A stretch of DNA of 64,000 bases from Paenibacillaceae bacterium GAS479. GTDB lineage: Bacteria; Bacillota; Bacilli; Paenibacillales; Paenibacillaceae. A program made the position numbers and the translations under genes. A model generated the notes under the pieces. The model was not told where the DNA came from and did not search any database. It saw nothing but the letters and a program-made list of their open reading frames with translations. Where the stretch lies: positions 4,794,501 through 4,858,500 of the forward strand of contig LT629764.1 of NCBI GenBank assembly GCA_900105225.1. The letters run 5' to 3'. Below are positions 53,719-63,311 of the stretch, piece after piece (the stretch's first letter is position 1; every line of letters begins with the position of its first letter).

Positions 53719-54534
53719 GTGGATCAGGCAAAAACTGGCGTACGCTCCGAAGTGACTGAACCTGCGGGCGGAATCGAAAAAACGAAGCTGGAAGCTATCC
53801 AACAGCTTGGACAGATGGGAACTCCGCCCGCGGACCCTTCCAATATTTTTTGCATGACGATTATTGGGCAAGTAGAGGGGCATATGGTGCTGCCACCGCA
53901 AAATAAAACGACCAAGTATGAACATTTGATACCGCAGTTGGTGGCGGCGGAGCAGGCGAGCAAGATTGAAGGTATTCTCATCGTGCTCAACACGGTGGGG
54001 GGAGATGTAGAGGCGGGACTCGCCATCGCCGAGATGATTAGTTCACTTAGCAAGCCTACCGTGACGCTCGTTCTGGGCGGCGGCCACTCCATCGGTGTTC
54101 CGATAGCGGTATCGGGCAATCGCTCGTTCATTGCAGAGTCAGCGACGATGACGATTCATCCAATTCGCATGAACGGTCTCGTTATAGGTGTGCCGCAAAC
54201 ATTCGAGTATTTGGAAAAGATGCAGGAGAGAGTCGTCCGCTTCGTCACATCCCACTCCAACGTTAAAGAGGAGAAGTTCAAGGAGCTTATGTTCAAAACC
54301 GGCGAGTTGACTCGAGATATCGGCACAACGGTAATTGGAGAGGACGCCGTTAAGCATGGGCTTATCGATGAGGTAGGCGGGCTCGGCCAAGCGCTGCGTG
54401 CACTGAACGAACTCATTCTGCAACGTAAACCGGTAAGGGATGACAGCGCCATTCAGCCATTTGCAATTACAGCAACGGAAGTCTCTACTCCGCTAACGAC
54501 TCCAGTTACACCGGAGGGAGGCTTGACTCAATGA
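53719..54534 (+). CDS. tepA: ClpP-like protein TepA
   Basis: A 271-residue ClpP/crotonase-fold protease of the TepA family (B. subtilis TepA 245 aa, linked to protein export and spore proteins). The predicted nucleophile is S124 in [12 protein letters not shown] and the His is H147 in [27 protein letters not shown] is the oxyanion segment. GAGGAGG (53704-53710) best fits GTG 53719, giving [13 protein letters not shown] 53713 is possible but close. The stop overlaps ylzJ. It resumes the conserved gene order after the accessory block. Confidence 0.92.
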   Translation: MDQAKTGVRSEVTEPAGGIEKTKLEAIQQLGQMGTPPADPSNIFCMTIIGQVEGHMVLPPQNKTTKYEHLIPQLVAAEQASKIEGILIVLNTVGGDVEAGLAIAEMISSLSKPTVTLVLGGGHSIGVPIAVSGNRSFIAESATMTIHPIRMNGLVIGVPQTFEYLEKMQERVVRFVTSHSNVKEEKFKELMFKTGELTRDIGTTVIGEDAVKHGLIDEVGGLGQALRALNELILQRKPVRDDSAIQPFAITATEVSTPLTTPVTPEGGLTQ

Positions 54535-54743
54535 CGCTTTATACGGTGGTACCACTAGAACTTGTGCTTGACGGAGTCAATCTCGAACGCGAGCCATGGG
54601 TGGAACGGCGTATCGAAGGCGTCCTGGTGCAGCTGGAGCCGATCTCACCTGGCCGAGGCAAAGTTGTGCGCATTTTGGATGGGCCGCTGGAAAGCTATTT
54701 AGACCCGCGCTTCGAGCCGGGAGCTGTGATGGCTCTCGGATAG
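54531..54743 (+). CDS. ylzJ: YlzJ-like small protein
   Basis: A 70-residue protein, [20 protein letters not shown] onward, ending [15 protein letters not shown], typical of the YlzJ family found after tepA in Bacillales. The function is not known. It overlaps tepA by four bases (ATGA) and precedes spoIIIE. Confidence 0.88.
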   Translation: MTLYTVVPLELVLDGVNLEREPWVERRIEGVLVQLEPISPGRGKVVRILDGPLESYLDPRFEPGAVMALG

Positions 54744-54761
54744 GAACATTTCCCCACCTAT

Positions 54762-54769
54762 GGTATAAT
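54762..54769 (+). promoter_or_regulatory. Extended -10 promoter upstream of spoIIIE
   Basis: TGGTATAAT (54761-54769) is a TGnTATAAT extended -10 with no clear -35, 21 bases before the gene. Confidence 0.6.
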
Positions 54770-54790
54770 ACTGAACCAGAGGTGAGAGAA

Positions 54791-57487
54791 TTGCCCAAGA
54801 AAAGGCGGCGTAAAAGACGCACGTTCGGAGAAAACTTAAAATATGAAGTCTATGGAATCTTGCTCATAACGGTGTCCGTGATCGCCTTGTCAGGCGAGGC
54901 TACGGTTGGCAGGTCGCTGACCAAGCTCTTCGCGCTCGTTTTGGGCAAGTTTCATTTTGTGCTGGCTCTGATCGGCATTGCAGTTGGTCTATACGTTATG
55001 ATCCTGCGTTTGTGGCCGACGGGCTGGACCTACCGGAGAACGGGTTTTCTGCTGCTGATCATGGCTATGACGTTGATGAGCTCGATCGGAGAAATTGATC
55101 GTAAGCTGGCGCCCGCGGATATTATGAGCGGTTCTGCCATCTTGGCGCAGCTGGGACAAGATATCAGGGACGGCTTGTTAACGAGCGGTACGCCTGACAA
55201 TCCAGGTAGTCCTGTGCAGCAATCCGTCAGCGGCGGTTATTTGGGCGCGATGCAATATGCGCTGCTGTATACGCTCTTTGGTTATTTTGGCTCCAAGCTA
55301 TTATTAATCGTCATGTTCGCGATATCGGCCATGCTTATTACAGGGAAATCCTATGTCGATATTGGGCGTGTCATTCGAACGCGGACAACGAATCTTGCAA
55401 AACTTCTTCATGCCAAAGCTTCAGCCCGTCCGCGCAAGCCCAGAGCTCCCAAGCTTCCATCGCAAAAAGGAAAGACTGTTGCAGCTACGGCCTCTGCCGG
55501 ATCGGACCACTTGTCTTACGGCTTGAACGGGGATGGGCATGATGATGATTATGGCAGCACGATGGTAACTCCGGCACCTGCCAAGGGCCGCTCCTTGTTC
55601 TTCTCTTGGGGAAGTAAAGCTGCCCAGGAAGAAATGGAAGAGCAAGAAGACAATAACGGGGATGACGGCGACTGGGCCATGGAAGAGTCTGCTCTTCGCC
55701 AGGCGGCAAGCAAGTCCCGTAAGGCTCCTGTGGTTAACCTGCGGGGACATAATACAGCTGATCCCATTGGGCAGTCCCAACCCGCGCCTTGGGAGGATGA
55801 GGAGGGAGAAGACTGGGAGGATGCATCGGGCCCACTTGCCCCCTCAGGCTCCAAGCTGTCTGCCGGGAGTATGTCTACTTTCTCTGAACCCAGCTCTATG
55901 GATGATAGAGATAGGGAGACATTCCATGCTGCAAACGCGGACGATCAAGAGGAGTTTCCGGTAGCTCCAGCGAGAATTCATCCGGCCGAGCAGTCCGAGG
56001 CGTTGGCTGGACCTGACGGGGATAGCGAAGCATCCCATTCGCCTGTCAAGTCGGCCAAGCCCTATCGGCTGCCCTCACTCTCGCTGCTCGCGAAGCCTGT
56101 TGCTTCTTCAAGAAGCGGAGATCTTATCGATATCAACAACGATTCGCGCCGTAAGCTGGAAGCGACTCTCGAGAGCTTTGGCGTACGCGCTAAAGTGCTT
56201 GATGTCGTACCAGGACCGGCTGTAACACGTTATGAAGTTCAGCCTGCTACCGGGGTTAAGGTAAGCCGGATTGTCAGCTTGACCGACGACATTGCACTTG
56301 CCCTGGCTGCCAAGGATATTCGGATGGAGGCGCCGATTCCAGGCAAGTCGGCTATCGGCATCGAGGTGCCGAATGCTGAAGTGGCTGTAGTCACGATGCG
56401 TGAGGTAATGGAGACGCCTACTTTTGCTAGCGCATCCTCCAAGCTGTCAATCGCCTTCGGTAGAGATATAGCGGGACAGTCGATTGTCGGCAATTTGGCC
56501 AAGATGCCCCATCTGCTCGTTGCTGGCGCCACCGGCTCCGGCAAGTCGGTGTGCATCAACGGCATTATTACGAGTATTTTGTACAAGGCTGCGCCGGATG
56601 AGGTTAAGTTTTTGATGATTGACCCCAAAATGGTTGAGCTGAATATGTATAACGGTATCCCGCATCTGCTCGCTCCAGTTGTGACTGATCCCCGCCGAGC
56701 GTCTCTTGCGCTCAAGAAGATTGTCGTGGAGATGGAAAAGCGTTACGAGCAGTTCTCCAAGTCCGGAACCCGTAATATCGAGGGCTATAACAGCTTGATG
56801 AAAGACAATCCTGCTGCGGTACTTCCGTATATCGTCGTCATTGTTGATGAGCTCGCCGACTTGATGATGGTTGCGGCCAAGGATGTAGAGGATTCCATTA
56901 CGAGACTGGCGCAAATGGCCCGTGCTGCGGGCATTCATTTGATCATTGCAACACAGCGTCCTTCCGTTGACGTCATCACGGGTGTTATCAAGGCCAATAT
57001 TCCATCACGAATCGCCTTCGGGGTATCTTCGCAAGTGGATTCCCGTACCATTCTCGATATGGTAGGAGCGGAGAAGCTGCTTGGCCGTGGGGATATGCTG
57101 TTCCTGCCGGTTGGCATGTCCAAGCCGATTCGTGTACAGGGAGCTTTTCTCTCGGACAACGAGGTTGAAGCGATCGTAGAATATGCCCGATCCCAAGGCG
57201 AGGCAGAGTACAAGGAAGACCTGGTGCCTGAGCTTGACGAAAATGGTGGATCCAATCAAGAGGATGAAGTGGACGAGCTGTTCGATCAGGCGATGCAGAT
57301 TGTCGTAGAGGCGCGCCAAGCTTCCGTCTCGCTGCTGCAGCGTCGTATGCGCGTTGGCTATACGAGAGCGGCTCGACTCGTCGACCAGCTTGAAGCACGC
57401 GGAATCGTCGGTCCTTACGAGGGCAGCAAGCCTCGCGAGGTGCTGATGACGATCGACCAGTTCCAGGCGAACCAAAAACATGCATAG
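54791..57487 (+). CDS. spoIIIE: DNA translocase SpoIIIE/FtsK family
   Basis: An 898-residue DNA pump that moves the chromosome into the forespore or clears DNA at the septum. The N-terminus is basic ([18 protein letters not shown]) and followed by four membrane helices (to ~residue 190), a long variable acidic linker (~215-440), the alpha/beta motor with Walker A GATGSGKS (residues 579-586) and [11 protein letters not shown], and a C-terminal winged-helix gamma domain ([19 protein letters not shown]). The TTG at 54791 follows GAGGTG by seven bases. It is longer than B. subtilis SpoIIIE (787 aa), mostly in the linker. Confidence 0.95.
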   Translation: MPKKRRRKRRTFGENLKYEVYGILLITVSVIALSGEATVGRSLTKLFALVLGKFHFVLALIGIAVGLYVMILRLWPTGWTYRRTGFLLLIMAMTLMSSIGEIDRKLAPADIMSGSAILAQLGQDIRDGLLTSGTPDNPGSPVQQSVSGGYLGAMQYALLYTLFGYFGSKLLLIVMFAISAMLITGKSYVDIGRVIRTRTTNLAKLLHAKASARPRKPRAPKLPSQKGKTVAATASAGSDHLSYGLNGDGHDDDYGSTMVTPAPAKGRSLFFSWGSKAAQEEMEEQEDNNGDDGDWAMEESALRQAASKSRKAPVVNLRGHNTADPIGQSQPAPWEDEEGEDWEDASGPLAPSGSKLSAGSMSTFSEPSSMDDRDRETFHAANADDQEEFPVAPARIHPAEQSEALAGPDGDSEASHSPVKSAKPYRLPSLSLLAKPVASSRSGDLIDINNDSRRKLEATLESFGVRAKVLDVVPGPAVTRYEVQPATGVKVSRIVSLTDDIALALAAKDIRMEAPIPGKSAIGIEVPNAEVAVVTMREVMETPTFASASSKLSIAFGRDIAGQSIVGNLAKMPHLLVAGATGSGKSVCINGIITSILYKAAPDEVKFLMIDPKMVELNMYNGIPHLLAPVVTDPRRASLALKKIVVEMEKRYEQFSKSGTRNIEGYNSLMKDNPAAVLPYIVVIVDELADLMMVAAKDVEDSITRLAQMARAAGIHLIIATQRPSVDVITGVIKANIPSRIAFGVSSQVDSRTILDMVGAEKLLGRGDMLFLPVGMSKPIRVQGAFLSDNEVEAIVEYARSQGEAEYKEDLVPELDENGGSNQEDEVDELFDQAMQIVVEARQASVSLLQRRMRVGYTRAARLVDQLEARGIVGPYEGSKPREVLMTIDQFQANQKHA

Positions 57488-57494
57488 AAGGGAC

Positions 57495-57544
57495 CTGCCT
57501 TTCTCATACTAGGGACGGTTAAACATCCCGTAGCAGAAAGGCAG
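57495..57544 (+). promoter_or_regulatory. Hairpin enclosing the sleB ribosome binding site
   Basis: CTGCCTTTCT (57495-57504) is complementary to AGAAAGGCAG (57535-57544), with inner GGGA/TCCC. The AAAGG that best fits as the sleB ribosome binding site lies in the 3' arm, seven to ten bases before the ATG at 57551. Confidence 0.6.
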
Positions 57545-57550
57545 ATCCCC

Positions 57551-58363
57551 ATGAAAAAAATGCGTTTAATCGTCATGACGGTCGCAGCCATGCTTCTTTT
57601 GCTCAGCCTGTACACGTTGAAGGAAGGCTGGCCGGCTAAATCCGCCGAAACGTTCAGTAAAGCTGTTATTCAGGAAGGTTCGTCCGGTAAGGATGTCGTA
57701 GAGCTGCAAGGGCGGCTGCGGTTTCTAGGATATTACGATGGTAAAATTAACGGGAATTTCGATGCCAAAACGAAAAATGCCGTTACGTGGTTCCAATGGA
57801 AGTTCGGTATGAAATCGGATGGTGTTGTTGGTGGCAAAACGAAGCTTAAGCTTTGGGAAGCCACAAAAAACTGGAAGCCTACCGCAGCTGACGTTCCTGG
57901 CGGCGAGTCTAAGGGCTCAGCTCCAGGTGCTGGCGCGAATGATGGTAAAGGGAGCGGCGGCAACACAGGCGCAGGCTCGAATGTCGACAAGTCCAACAAG
58001 CTAGGGCTTTCGGCCAATGACATTAAAATTATGGCCAATGCCGTTTATGGTGAGGCTAGGGGCGAGCCATACGAGGGTCAGGTTGCGGTTGCCGCCGTTA
58101 TTTTGAATCGGCTCCAATCACCAGAATTCCCGAATTCGATTACCGGCGTTATTTTCCAGAGACTAGCTTTCACCGCAGTTGCGGACGGTCAAATCTGGCT
58201 CACGCCAAATGATAAGGCTAAAAGAGCGGTCGAGGACGCGATTAATGGCTGGGACCCATCAGACGAAGCCTTGTATTATTTCAATCCGGACACGGCCACC
58301 TCGAAGTGGATCTGGTCCCGGACACAAATTAAGCGGATCGGCAAGCATATTTTCTGCATGTGA
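57551..58363 (+). CDS. sleB: Spore cortex-lytic enzyme SleB
   Basis: A 270-residue exported protein: N-terminal signal (about residues 1-30, MKKMRLIVMTVAAMLLLLSL), peptidoglycan-binding domain 1 (about 38-100, GSSGKDVVELQGRLRFLGYY), Gly/Ser/Ala linker (~115-150) and SleB/CwlJ hydrolase domain (~155-270) with MANAVYGEARGEPYEGQVAV, where the Glu of the YGEARGE motif is the likely catalytic residue. SleB is a lytic transglycosylase that degrades spore cortex in germination. ypeB, normally beside sleB, is not in this window. The neighbouring M16 genes are unrelated. Confidence 0.92.
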   Translation: MKKMRLIVMTVAAMLLLLSLYTLKEGWPAKSAETFSKAVIQEGSSGKDVVELQGRLRFLGYYDGKINGNFDAKTKNAVTWFQWKFGMKSDGVVGGKTKLKLWEATKNWKPTAADVPGGESKGSAPGAGANDGKGSGGNTGAGSNVDKSNKLGLSANDIKIMANAVYGEARGEPYEGQVAVAAVILNRLQSPEFPNSITGVIFQRLAFTAVADGQIWLTPNDKAKRAVEDAINGWDPSDEALYYFNPDTATSKWIWSRTQIKRIGKHIFCM

Positions 58364-58415
58364 GGATTACGCCTAACGGCGCGCACAAGCATGTCGGATC
58401 AGCAAGCTGGCAGCG

Positions 58416-58465
58416 GAAGCAGCCGAGAGGAAGCAGCTCCTCCCGGTTGCTTCTTCTGTTTGCGG
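58416..58465 (+). terminator. Probable terminator after sleB
   Basis: GAAGCAGCCG (58416-58425) with CGGTTGCTTC (58444-58453), inner GAGGA/TCCTC, followed by a weak T-rich run TTCTGTTT. Confidence 0.6.
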
Positions 58466-58557
58466 GGCATACCGGCATTGGGATAGAATGGAATGACAGC
58501 AAGCAGCTTGGAATAGATTTGAGTCAACTATCCTGAAGGCGGGAGGAGTTTAACTAT

Positions 58558-59829
58558 ATGGCATTTCAGCAAGCAACCACTGGCCGTATTCGACTGCATG
58601 TACTGCCGACCAAGCGGTTCAAAACCTTTGCGATCTCCCTTTTTGCTGGCATTCCTTTGCAGGAATCTACCGTTACCAGCACTGCATTAAATCCATTCGT
58701 GCTTCGCCGCGGTACAACTTCAGCCCCCGAGACGATCGCTTTTCGCGAGCAACTGGACAATATGTACGGAGCAGGTTTCGGCTTTGATGTATACAAGAGG
58801 AGCAACGCTCAAATTGTGCAGTTTCGAATGGATGTAATTAATGATCGTTTTGTTAGCGGTACAGAGCCGCTGCTCGCACGCTCCATGAAGTTTTTAGGGG
58901 AAGCGGTAACAGCTCCAGCGATGGAGAACGGAGCTTTCCGCGCTAAGTATGTCGAGAGTGAGAAGCGCACGCTGACCAAAAAGCTTGAGAGCATCATCAA
59001 CGACAAAATCCGGTATGCTGCCGAGCGCTGTTTGGAAATTATGTGCGAGGGCGAGCCCTATCGACTTCATGCACTCGGTCGTCTGGAAGATCTGCCTGGC
59101 TTGACGTCAGAATCGCTGTACGCTTCTTATCAGGCATGGCTGGCCGAGTCTGTGTTGGATTTATATGTGGTTGGAGATACCACTTTGGAAGAGGTGCAGG
59201 CGCTGGCAGAAGCGTCTTTCCGGCTGCCTGCCGGAAGCACGACGGATTATAGCTCAGCGGACATTCGCCAGCAGCAGGGAGAAGTCAAAACCGTTGTGGA
59301 AAAGCTGGATGTGGCGCAAGGCAAGCTGAATCTTGGCCTGCGTACCGGCATTGCCTATAGTGATGATCTGTACGCAGCTTCGCTTATGTACAACGGGATT
59401 TTAGGCGGGTTCCCACATTCCAAGCTGTTCATGAATGTACGGGAGAAGGAAAGCCTGGCCTATTATGCTTCCTCCCGCTTGGACGGCCACAAAGGATTAC
59501 TTACGATTCAATCCGGCATCGAGGTTGGCAATTACGAGAAGGCGGTTGTCATCATCAAGGAACAACTCGAAAGTATGCGTCAAGGACAGTTGTCGGAGCT
59601 TGAGTTGAGCCAGACGAAGGCGATGCTGATGAATTCGCTGCGCGAGCTGCAGGATTCGGCTTACGAGATGATCGCCTATGATTTCAACAGTGTTCTTTCG
59701 GGCCGTAGACGTTCCGCGCAGGAGCTGCTTGACGAAGTCAATGCAGTAACGCCGGAGCAGATCGTCCAGGTGGCGGAGAGCGTCAAGCTGGATACGGTGT
59801 ACTTTTTGCGCGACAGGAAGGAGGCATAA
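58558..59829 (+). CDS. ymfF: M16-family protein YmfF (zinc motif absent)
   Basis: A 423-residue M16-fold protein. At the place of the HxxEH motif the sequence reads EQLDNMYGAGFGF, so it cannot bind zinc and is probably the non-catalytic partner. Later M16 features remain, such as YNGILGGFPHSKLFMNVREK and ESLAYYASSRLDGHKG. YmfF and YmfH are adjacent in B. subtilis and may form a heterodimer. GGGAGGAG precedes the ATG. ymfH begins five bases after its stop. Confidence 0.92.
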   Translation: MAFQQATTGRIRLHVLPTKRFKTFAISLFAGIPLQESTVTSTALNPFVLRRGTTSAPETIAFREQLDNMYGAGFGFDVYKRSNAQIVQFRMDVINDRFVSGTEPLLARSMKFLGEAVTAPAMENGAFRAKYVESEKRTLTKKLESIINDKIRYAAERCLEIMCEGEPYRLHALGRLEDLPGLTSESLYASYQAWLAESVLDLYVVGDTTLEEVQALAEASFRLPAGSTTDYSSADIRQQQGEVKTVVEKLDVAQGKLNLGLRTGIAYSDDLYAASLMYNGILGGFPHSKLFMNVREKESLAYYASSRLDGHKGLLTIQSGIEVGNYEKAVVIIKEQLESMRQGQLSELELSQTKAMLMNSLRELQDSAYEMIAYDFNSVLSGRRRSAQELLDEVNAVTPEQIVQVAESVKLDTVYFLRDRKEA

Positions 59830-59834
59830 CCGAT

Positions 59835-61139
59835 ATGCAAAAGCTTCATTATCAAGGTGTAGAGGAGACGCTGTATTACGAGCAGCTTCCAAACGGGCTG
59901 AGCGTGTACCTGCTTCCTAAAGAGGGCTTCCAAAAAACATATGCAACGTTTTCGACCCGTTATGGGTCTGTCGATAACCATTTTCGCATCGGCGACCAGC
60001 CGCTGGCACGCGTACCGGACGGAATTGCCCATTTTCTGGAGCACAAAATGTTCGAGGAGCCAACAGGCGACATTTTCGCCACTTTTGCTTCTCAAGGGGC
60101 ATCCGCGAACGCGTTTACAAGTTTCGACCGGACGGTATATCTGTTCTCGGCTACCGAGCAGATTGAAGCTAATTTGAGCACACTTATCGACTTTGTTCAG
60201 CATCCTTATTTTACCGATCAGAATGTTGACAAAGAGAAGGGCATTATCGCTCAGGAAATTAATATGTACAGCGATAACCCGGACTGGCGTGTTTATTACG
60301 GTCTGATTGAGGCCCTGTACCAAGTCCATCCCGTGCATATCGACATTGCTGGTACGGTGGAATCGATTTATCAGATTGACAAGGAAATGCTGTATCGCTG
60401 CTACGAAGCCTTTTATCATCCGTCAAATATGTTGCTGTTCATCGTTGGCGGCATTGACAAGGATCGTATCATGGAGCTTGTGCGCGAGAACCAGTCAGCA
60501 AAAACCTTCCCGGAAATAGGCCCAATCGAACGCTTTTTCGATAAGGAGCCAACAGGTGTCCGCACGGCCAACAAATCGATCTCGTTGCAAGTGTCCCAAC
60601 CTAAATGTCTTTTTGGCTTTAAGGAAAAAAGCAACGGTCTGGACAGCGCCGCTCTCCTGCGTCGTGATGTAACAACCAAGCTAATGCTTGAGACGCTGCT
60701 CGGTTCGAGCTCACCGCTGTATCAAAGTCTGTATGATGACAATCTAATTTCGGATTCCTTCGGCTATGAGTACAACTGCAGCAGCGATTACGGCTTCTCG
60801 ATTATCGGCGGTGATACGAATGACCCTGATGAGCTGGTAAACCGCATTAAGCAAAATATAAGCAGCTTGCTGGAATCAGGATTGGACGCCGCCTCTTTTG
60901 AGCGCATCAAGAAAAAACGTATTGGCAACTATTTACGCATGCTCAATTCCCCGGAGTCTATTGCCAGTGAGTTCACACGTTACAAGTTCCGTGGCCAAGA
61001 TCTGTTCGAGCTGCTTCCTGCTATCGAAAGCATTACGCTGGAAGAAGTGAACGCACGTCTTAGGGAGCATTTTGACTTTGCTCAACTCGCCGTTTCTGTC
61101 GTGAACCCAACTTCACAGCAGGAAGTTCCAGCGTCCTGA
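59835..61139 (+). CDS. ymfH: M16-family zinc protease YmfH
   Basis: A 434-residue M16 peptidase with the inverted zinc motif HFLEH (in GIAHFLEHKMFEEPTGDIF, about residues 65-83) and the third ligand region IIAQEINMYSDNPDWR near 138-153. A C-terminal half without metal site completes the clamshell. It is the presumed active partner of YmfF. GGAGG lies in the end of ymfF before the ATG at 59835. Physiological substrate unknown. Confidence 0.94.
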   Translation: MQKLHYQGVEETLYYEQLPNGLSVYLLPKEGFQKTYATFSTRYGSVDNHFRIGDQPLARVPDGIAHFLEHKMFEEPTGDIFATFASQGASANAFTSFDRTVYLFSATEQIEANLSTLIDFVQHPYFTDQNVDKEKGIIAQEINMYSDNPDWRVYYGLIEALYQVHPVHIDIAGTVESIYQIDKEMLYRCYEAFYHPSNMLLFIVGGIDKDRIMELVRENQSAKTFPEIGPIERFFDKEPTGVRTANKSISLQVSQPKCLFGFKEKSNGLDSAALLRRDVTTKLMLETLLGSSSPLYQSLYDDNLISDSFGYEYNCSSDYGFSIIGGDTNDPDELVNRIKQNISSLLESGLDAASFERIKKKRIGNYLRMLNSPESIASEFTRYKFRGQDLFELLPAIESITLEEVNARLREHFDFAQLAVSVVNPTSQQEVPAS

Positions 61140-61153
61140 AGCCGCTTCATGAA

Positions 61154-61885
61154 ATGAACGTGCTCATTACCGGGGGAAGCCGCGGCATCGGCGCCGCTAT
61201 TGCAAGGCGTTTTGCCGCGGAAGGTATGAACGTTGTCATTCATTATTTAAACTCGCATGAGCAAGCCAACGAGACTGCTCGCGAATGCTTGACGCTTGGA
61301 AGCGGTCAGATAATGACCGTAAGTGCTGATCTGCGCTCCAGGGACAGCCTGGAGAGGATGAAGGAGAAGCTGGAGTCCGCCGGGCTGTTGCCGGATATTG
61401 TGGTCAATAACGCAGGCATAGCGCATTATGGCCTTCTTTCCGATGTCACCGACATGGATTGGGATGATGTGATAGCCGTCAATTTGAAAGGCGTATTTCT
61501 GTGTACACAACTGTTCATGCCGGAGATGATCCGCGCTCGCTGGGGCCGAATTATTAATATTTCTTCGGTATGGGGCATTTCCGGCGCTGCATGCGAAGTG
61601 GTTTATTCCGCGACCAAAGGCGGAGTTAATGCATTCACTAAGGCGCTAGCCAAGGAGCTTGCTCCGTCCGGCGTGACGGTCAATGCAGTGGCGCCTGGAG
61701 CCGTGAATACGGAAATGCTCGGCGCATTCGAGCCTCAGGAGCTTAAACAACTGGAGGAGGACATTCCGGCCGGGCGACTCGGTCAGCCAGATGAGATTGC
61801 CTCGCTCGTCTATTTTTTGTCGCTGCCGGAATCGTCTTACATTACAGGCCAGGTGATCAGCCCTAATGGCGGCTGGATTACTTGA
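61154..61885 (+). CDS. ymfI: Short-chain dehydrogenase/reductase (FabG-like, YmfI)
   Basis: A 243-residue SDR. NAD(P)-binding TGGSRGIGAAIA at the N-terminus, VVNNAGIAHYG, the catalytic IISSVWGISG segment, Y151 and K155 (YSATKGG), and PGAVNTEMLG. It resembles 3-oxoacyl-ACP reductase but the true substrate is unknown. The ATG begins 14 bases after the ymfH stop, with only a weak ribosome binding site, so expression likely depends on coupling. Conserved position next to ymfH in Bacillales. Confidence 0.93.
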   Translation: MNVLITGGSRGIGAAIARRFAAEGMNVVIHYLNSHEQANETARECLTLGSGQIMTVSADLRSRDSLERMKEKLESAGLLPDIVVNNAGIAHYGLLSDVTDMDWDDVIAVNLKGVFLCTQLFMPEMIRARWGRIINISSVWGISGAACEVVYSATKGGVNAFTKALAKELAPSGVTVNAVAPGAVNTEMLGAFEPQELKQLEEDIPAGRLGQPDEIASLVYFLSLPESSYITGQVISPNGGWIT

Positions 61886-62054
61886 TATGGCTTGACATAC
61901 AACGCATACATCCGCCGCTCCCCGGACGATGAGAGCGTATTGAATGACTCACTACGCGTACGTTTCCTTTGTAAGGTGAGGCCGTATTGCTTGCTGAAAC
62001 CATTTGCCAGCTTCACTCGTCGTATAGCTGATGCCTTCTACGCGCACAATAATT

Positions 62055-62073
62055 TCGTTGAGTTTCTCAACGA
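62055..62073 (+). promoter_or_regulatory. Short perfect hairpin just upstream of the ymfJ ribosome binding site
   Basis: TCGTTGAG-TTT-CTCAACGA, an 8-bp perfect stem, four bases before TTAAGGAGG. The 208-base gap from ymfI holds no credible gene or clear promoter. Confidence 0.55.
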
Positions 62074-62093
62074 CTTTAAGGAGGCGACCAAGC

Positions 62094-62345
62094 ATGTCTA
62101 CTGTACTTTCGAACTTTGATTCGTGGAAGGAATTCCTCGCAGAGCGACTTGAACAGGGCAAAAAGCTCGGTCTGAGCGAAGAAGCAATCGGCAACCTGGC
62201 TTATGAGATCGGTTCGTTCCTCGATGAGAAGGTTGATCCGAAAAACGAAGAGCAGCGTGTGCTCAAGGAAATTTGGGATGTCGGGGACGAGAACGAGCGT
62301 AAGACGATTGCCAGGCTTATGGTTAAGCTTGTTCATCATCGTTAA
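62094..62345 (+). CDS. ymfJ: DUF3243 family protein YmfJ
   Basis: An 83-residue, mostly helical soluble protein: FDSWKEFLAERLEQGKKLG, then LAYEIGSFLDEKVDPKNEEQ, and a C-terminal ENERKTIARLMVKLVHHR. This is the DUF3243 family, present at this locus in Bacillales; function is unknown. TTAAGGAGG is nine bases from ATG 62094. A terminator follows. Confidence 0.88.
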   Translation: MSTVLSNFDSWKEFLAERLEQGKKLGLSEEAIGNLAYEIGSFLDEKVDPKNEEQRVLKEIWDVGDENERKTIARLMVKLVHHR

Positions 62346-62363
62346 TGATCAGCTTCACGTCGG

Positions 62364-62390
62364 AAAGCTCCCGGTCACGGGAGCTTTTCT
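62364..62390 (+). terminator. Terminator after ymfJ
   Basis: AAAGCTCCCG (62364-62373) with CGGGAGCTTT (62378-62387), loop GTCA, followed by TTCT; the T-run is short. Confidence 0.8.
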
Positions 62391-62474
62391 GTACGTGAAC
62401 ATAGGGGGAGTTTTGGAGACAGAGAACGAGCGTGCGCATTGCGGAAATTTAGCGAATCATGTAGAATGTAGGCT

Positions 62475-62480
62475 TATAAT
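62475..62480 (+). promoter_or_regulatory. Possible -10 element upstream of ymfK
   Basis: TATAAT at 62475-62480, 44 bases before ymfK, without a recognisable -35. Confidence 0.35.
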
Positions 62481-62523
62481 GGAGGCTTTTAGCGAAGCCT
62501 TTCTACTCGGGACGGTGTGATTA

Positions 62524-63288
62524 ATGGAGTCTAAACAGTGGTATATGGAATACAAAATACATAAAAACCGCCCGGGTTTACTTGGCGATATCGCCTCGCT
62601 GCTTGGAATGCTCAATGTCAATATTATTACGATTAACGGTGTCGAGGATCGAACCCGAGGCATGCTGCTTCAGACAAATGATGACGAGAAAATCGAAATT
62701 CTGGGTAAAATGTTACAGAAAGTCGAAAATATAACGGTCAATAAGCTTCGTCCACCAAGTCTGGTCGACCGCCTTGCCGTCCGGCATGGTCGTTATATCG
62801 AGCGCGACTCCGATGATCGTAAAACGTTTCGTTTCACTAGGGACGAGTTAGGCTTGTTGGTCGACTTTCTCGGTGAGATTTTCAAGCGCGATGGCAATCA
62901 GGTTATCGGTCTGAGAGGAATGCCCCGCGTTGGCAAGACCGAGTCGATCATTGCCGGAAGCGTCTGCTCCAACAAGCGGTGGGCATTTGTTTCCTCTACG
63001 CTGCTACGCCAGACTGTTCGCTCCCAGCTGTCGAGCGAAGAGATGAATCCGGATAATATTTTCATTATTGATGGGATCGTCAGCACGATCCGCTCCAATG
63101 AGCGACATCACGCGCTGCTTCAGGAAATTATGGAGATGCCATCCACTAAAGTTATCGAGCACCCGGATATTTTTATCCGCGAATCTAACTATGACTACAG
63201 CACTTTTACAACGATTATTGAGCTTCGTAATACGCCGGATGAAGAGATTTCGTATGATTCCTTCACGGTTAATTATAACGATTTTTAA
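62524..63288 (+). CDS. ymfK: DUF3388 family protein YmfK (ACT-like plus P-loop-like)
   Basis: A 254-residue protein of the YmfK/DUF3388 family. Residues ~5-75 resemble an ACT-type ligand domain (YKIHKNRPGLLGDIASLLG; NVNIITINGVEDRTRGMLL). From ~100 onward there is a possible nucleotide-binding domain: GMPRVGKT at residues 132-139 fits Walker A, and NIFIIDGIVS near 179-188 could be Walker B. Function is unknown. The ribosome binding site is weak. It precedes the RodZ-like gene, as in B. subtilis ymfK-ymfM. Confidence 0.88.
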   Translation: MESKQWYMEYKIHKNRPGLLGDIASLLGMLNVNIITINGVEDRTRGMLLQTNDDEKIEILGKMLQKVENITVNKLRPPSLVDRLAVRHGRYIERDSDDRKTFRFTRDELGLLVDFLGEIFKRDGNQVIGLRGMPRVGKTESIIAGSVCSNKRWAFVSSTLLRQTVRSQLSSEEMNPDNIFIIDGIVSTIRSNERHHALLQEIMEMPSTKVIEHPDIFIRESNYDYSTFTTIIELRNTPDEEISYDSFTVNYNDF

Positions 63289-63311
63289 AATGAAAGGAGG
63301 CCGCGCCAAAC

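Noticed and set aside
61892-61897. TTGACA as a promoter -35 after ymfI
   Set aside because: No -10 like sequence lies 16-18 bases downstream.
61892-62119. 75-codon frame between ymfI and ymfJ
   Set aside because: No ribosome binding site, odd composition, and it overlaps the ymfJ start in another frame.
62203-62520. 105-codon frame overlapping ymfJ and its terminator
   Set aside because: Runs through the terminator and lacks a ribosome binding site.
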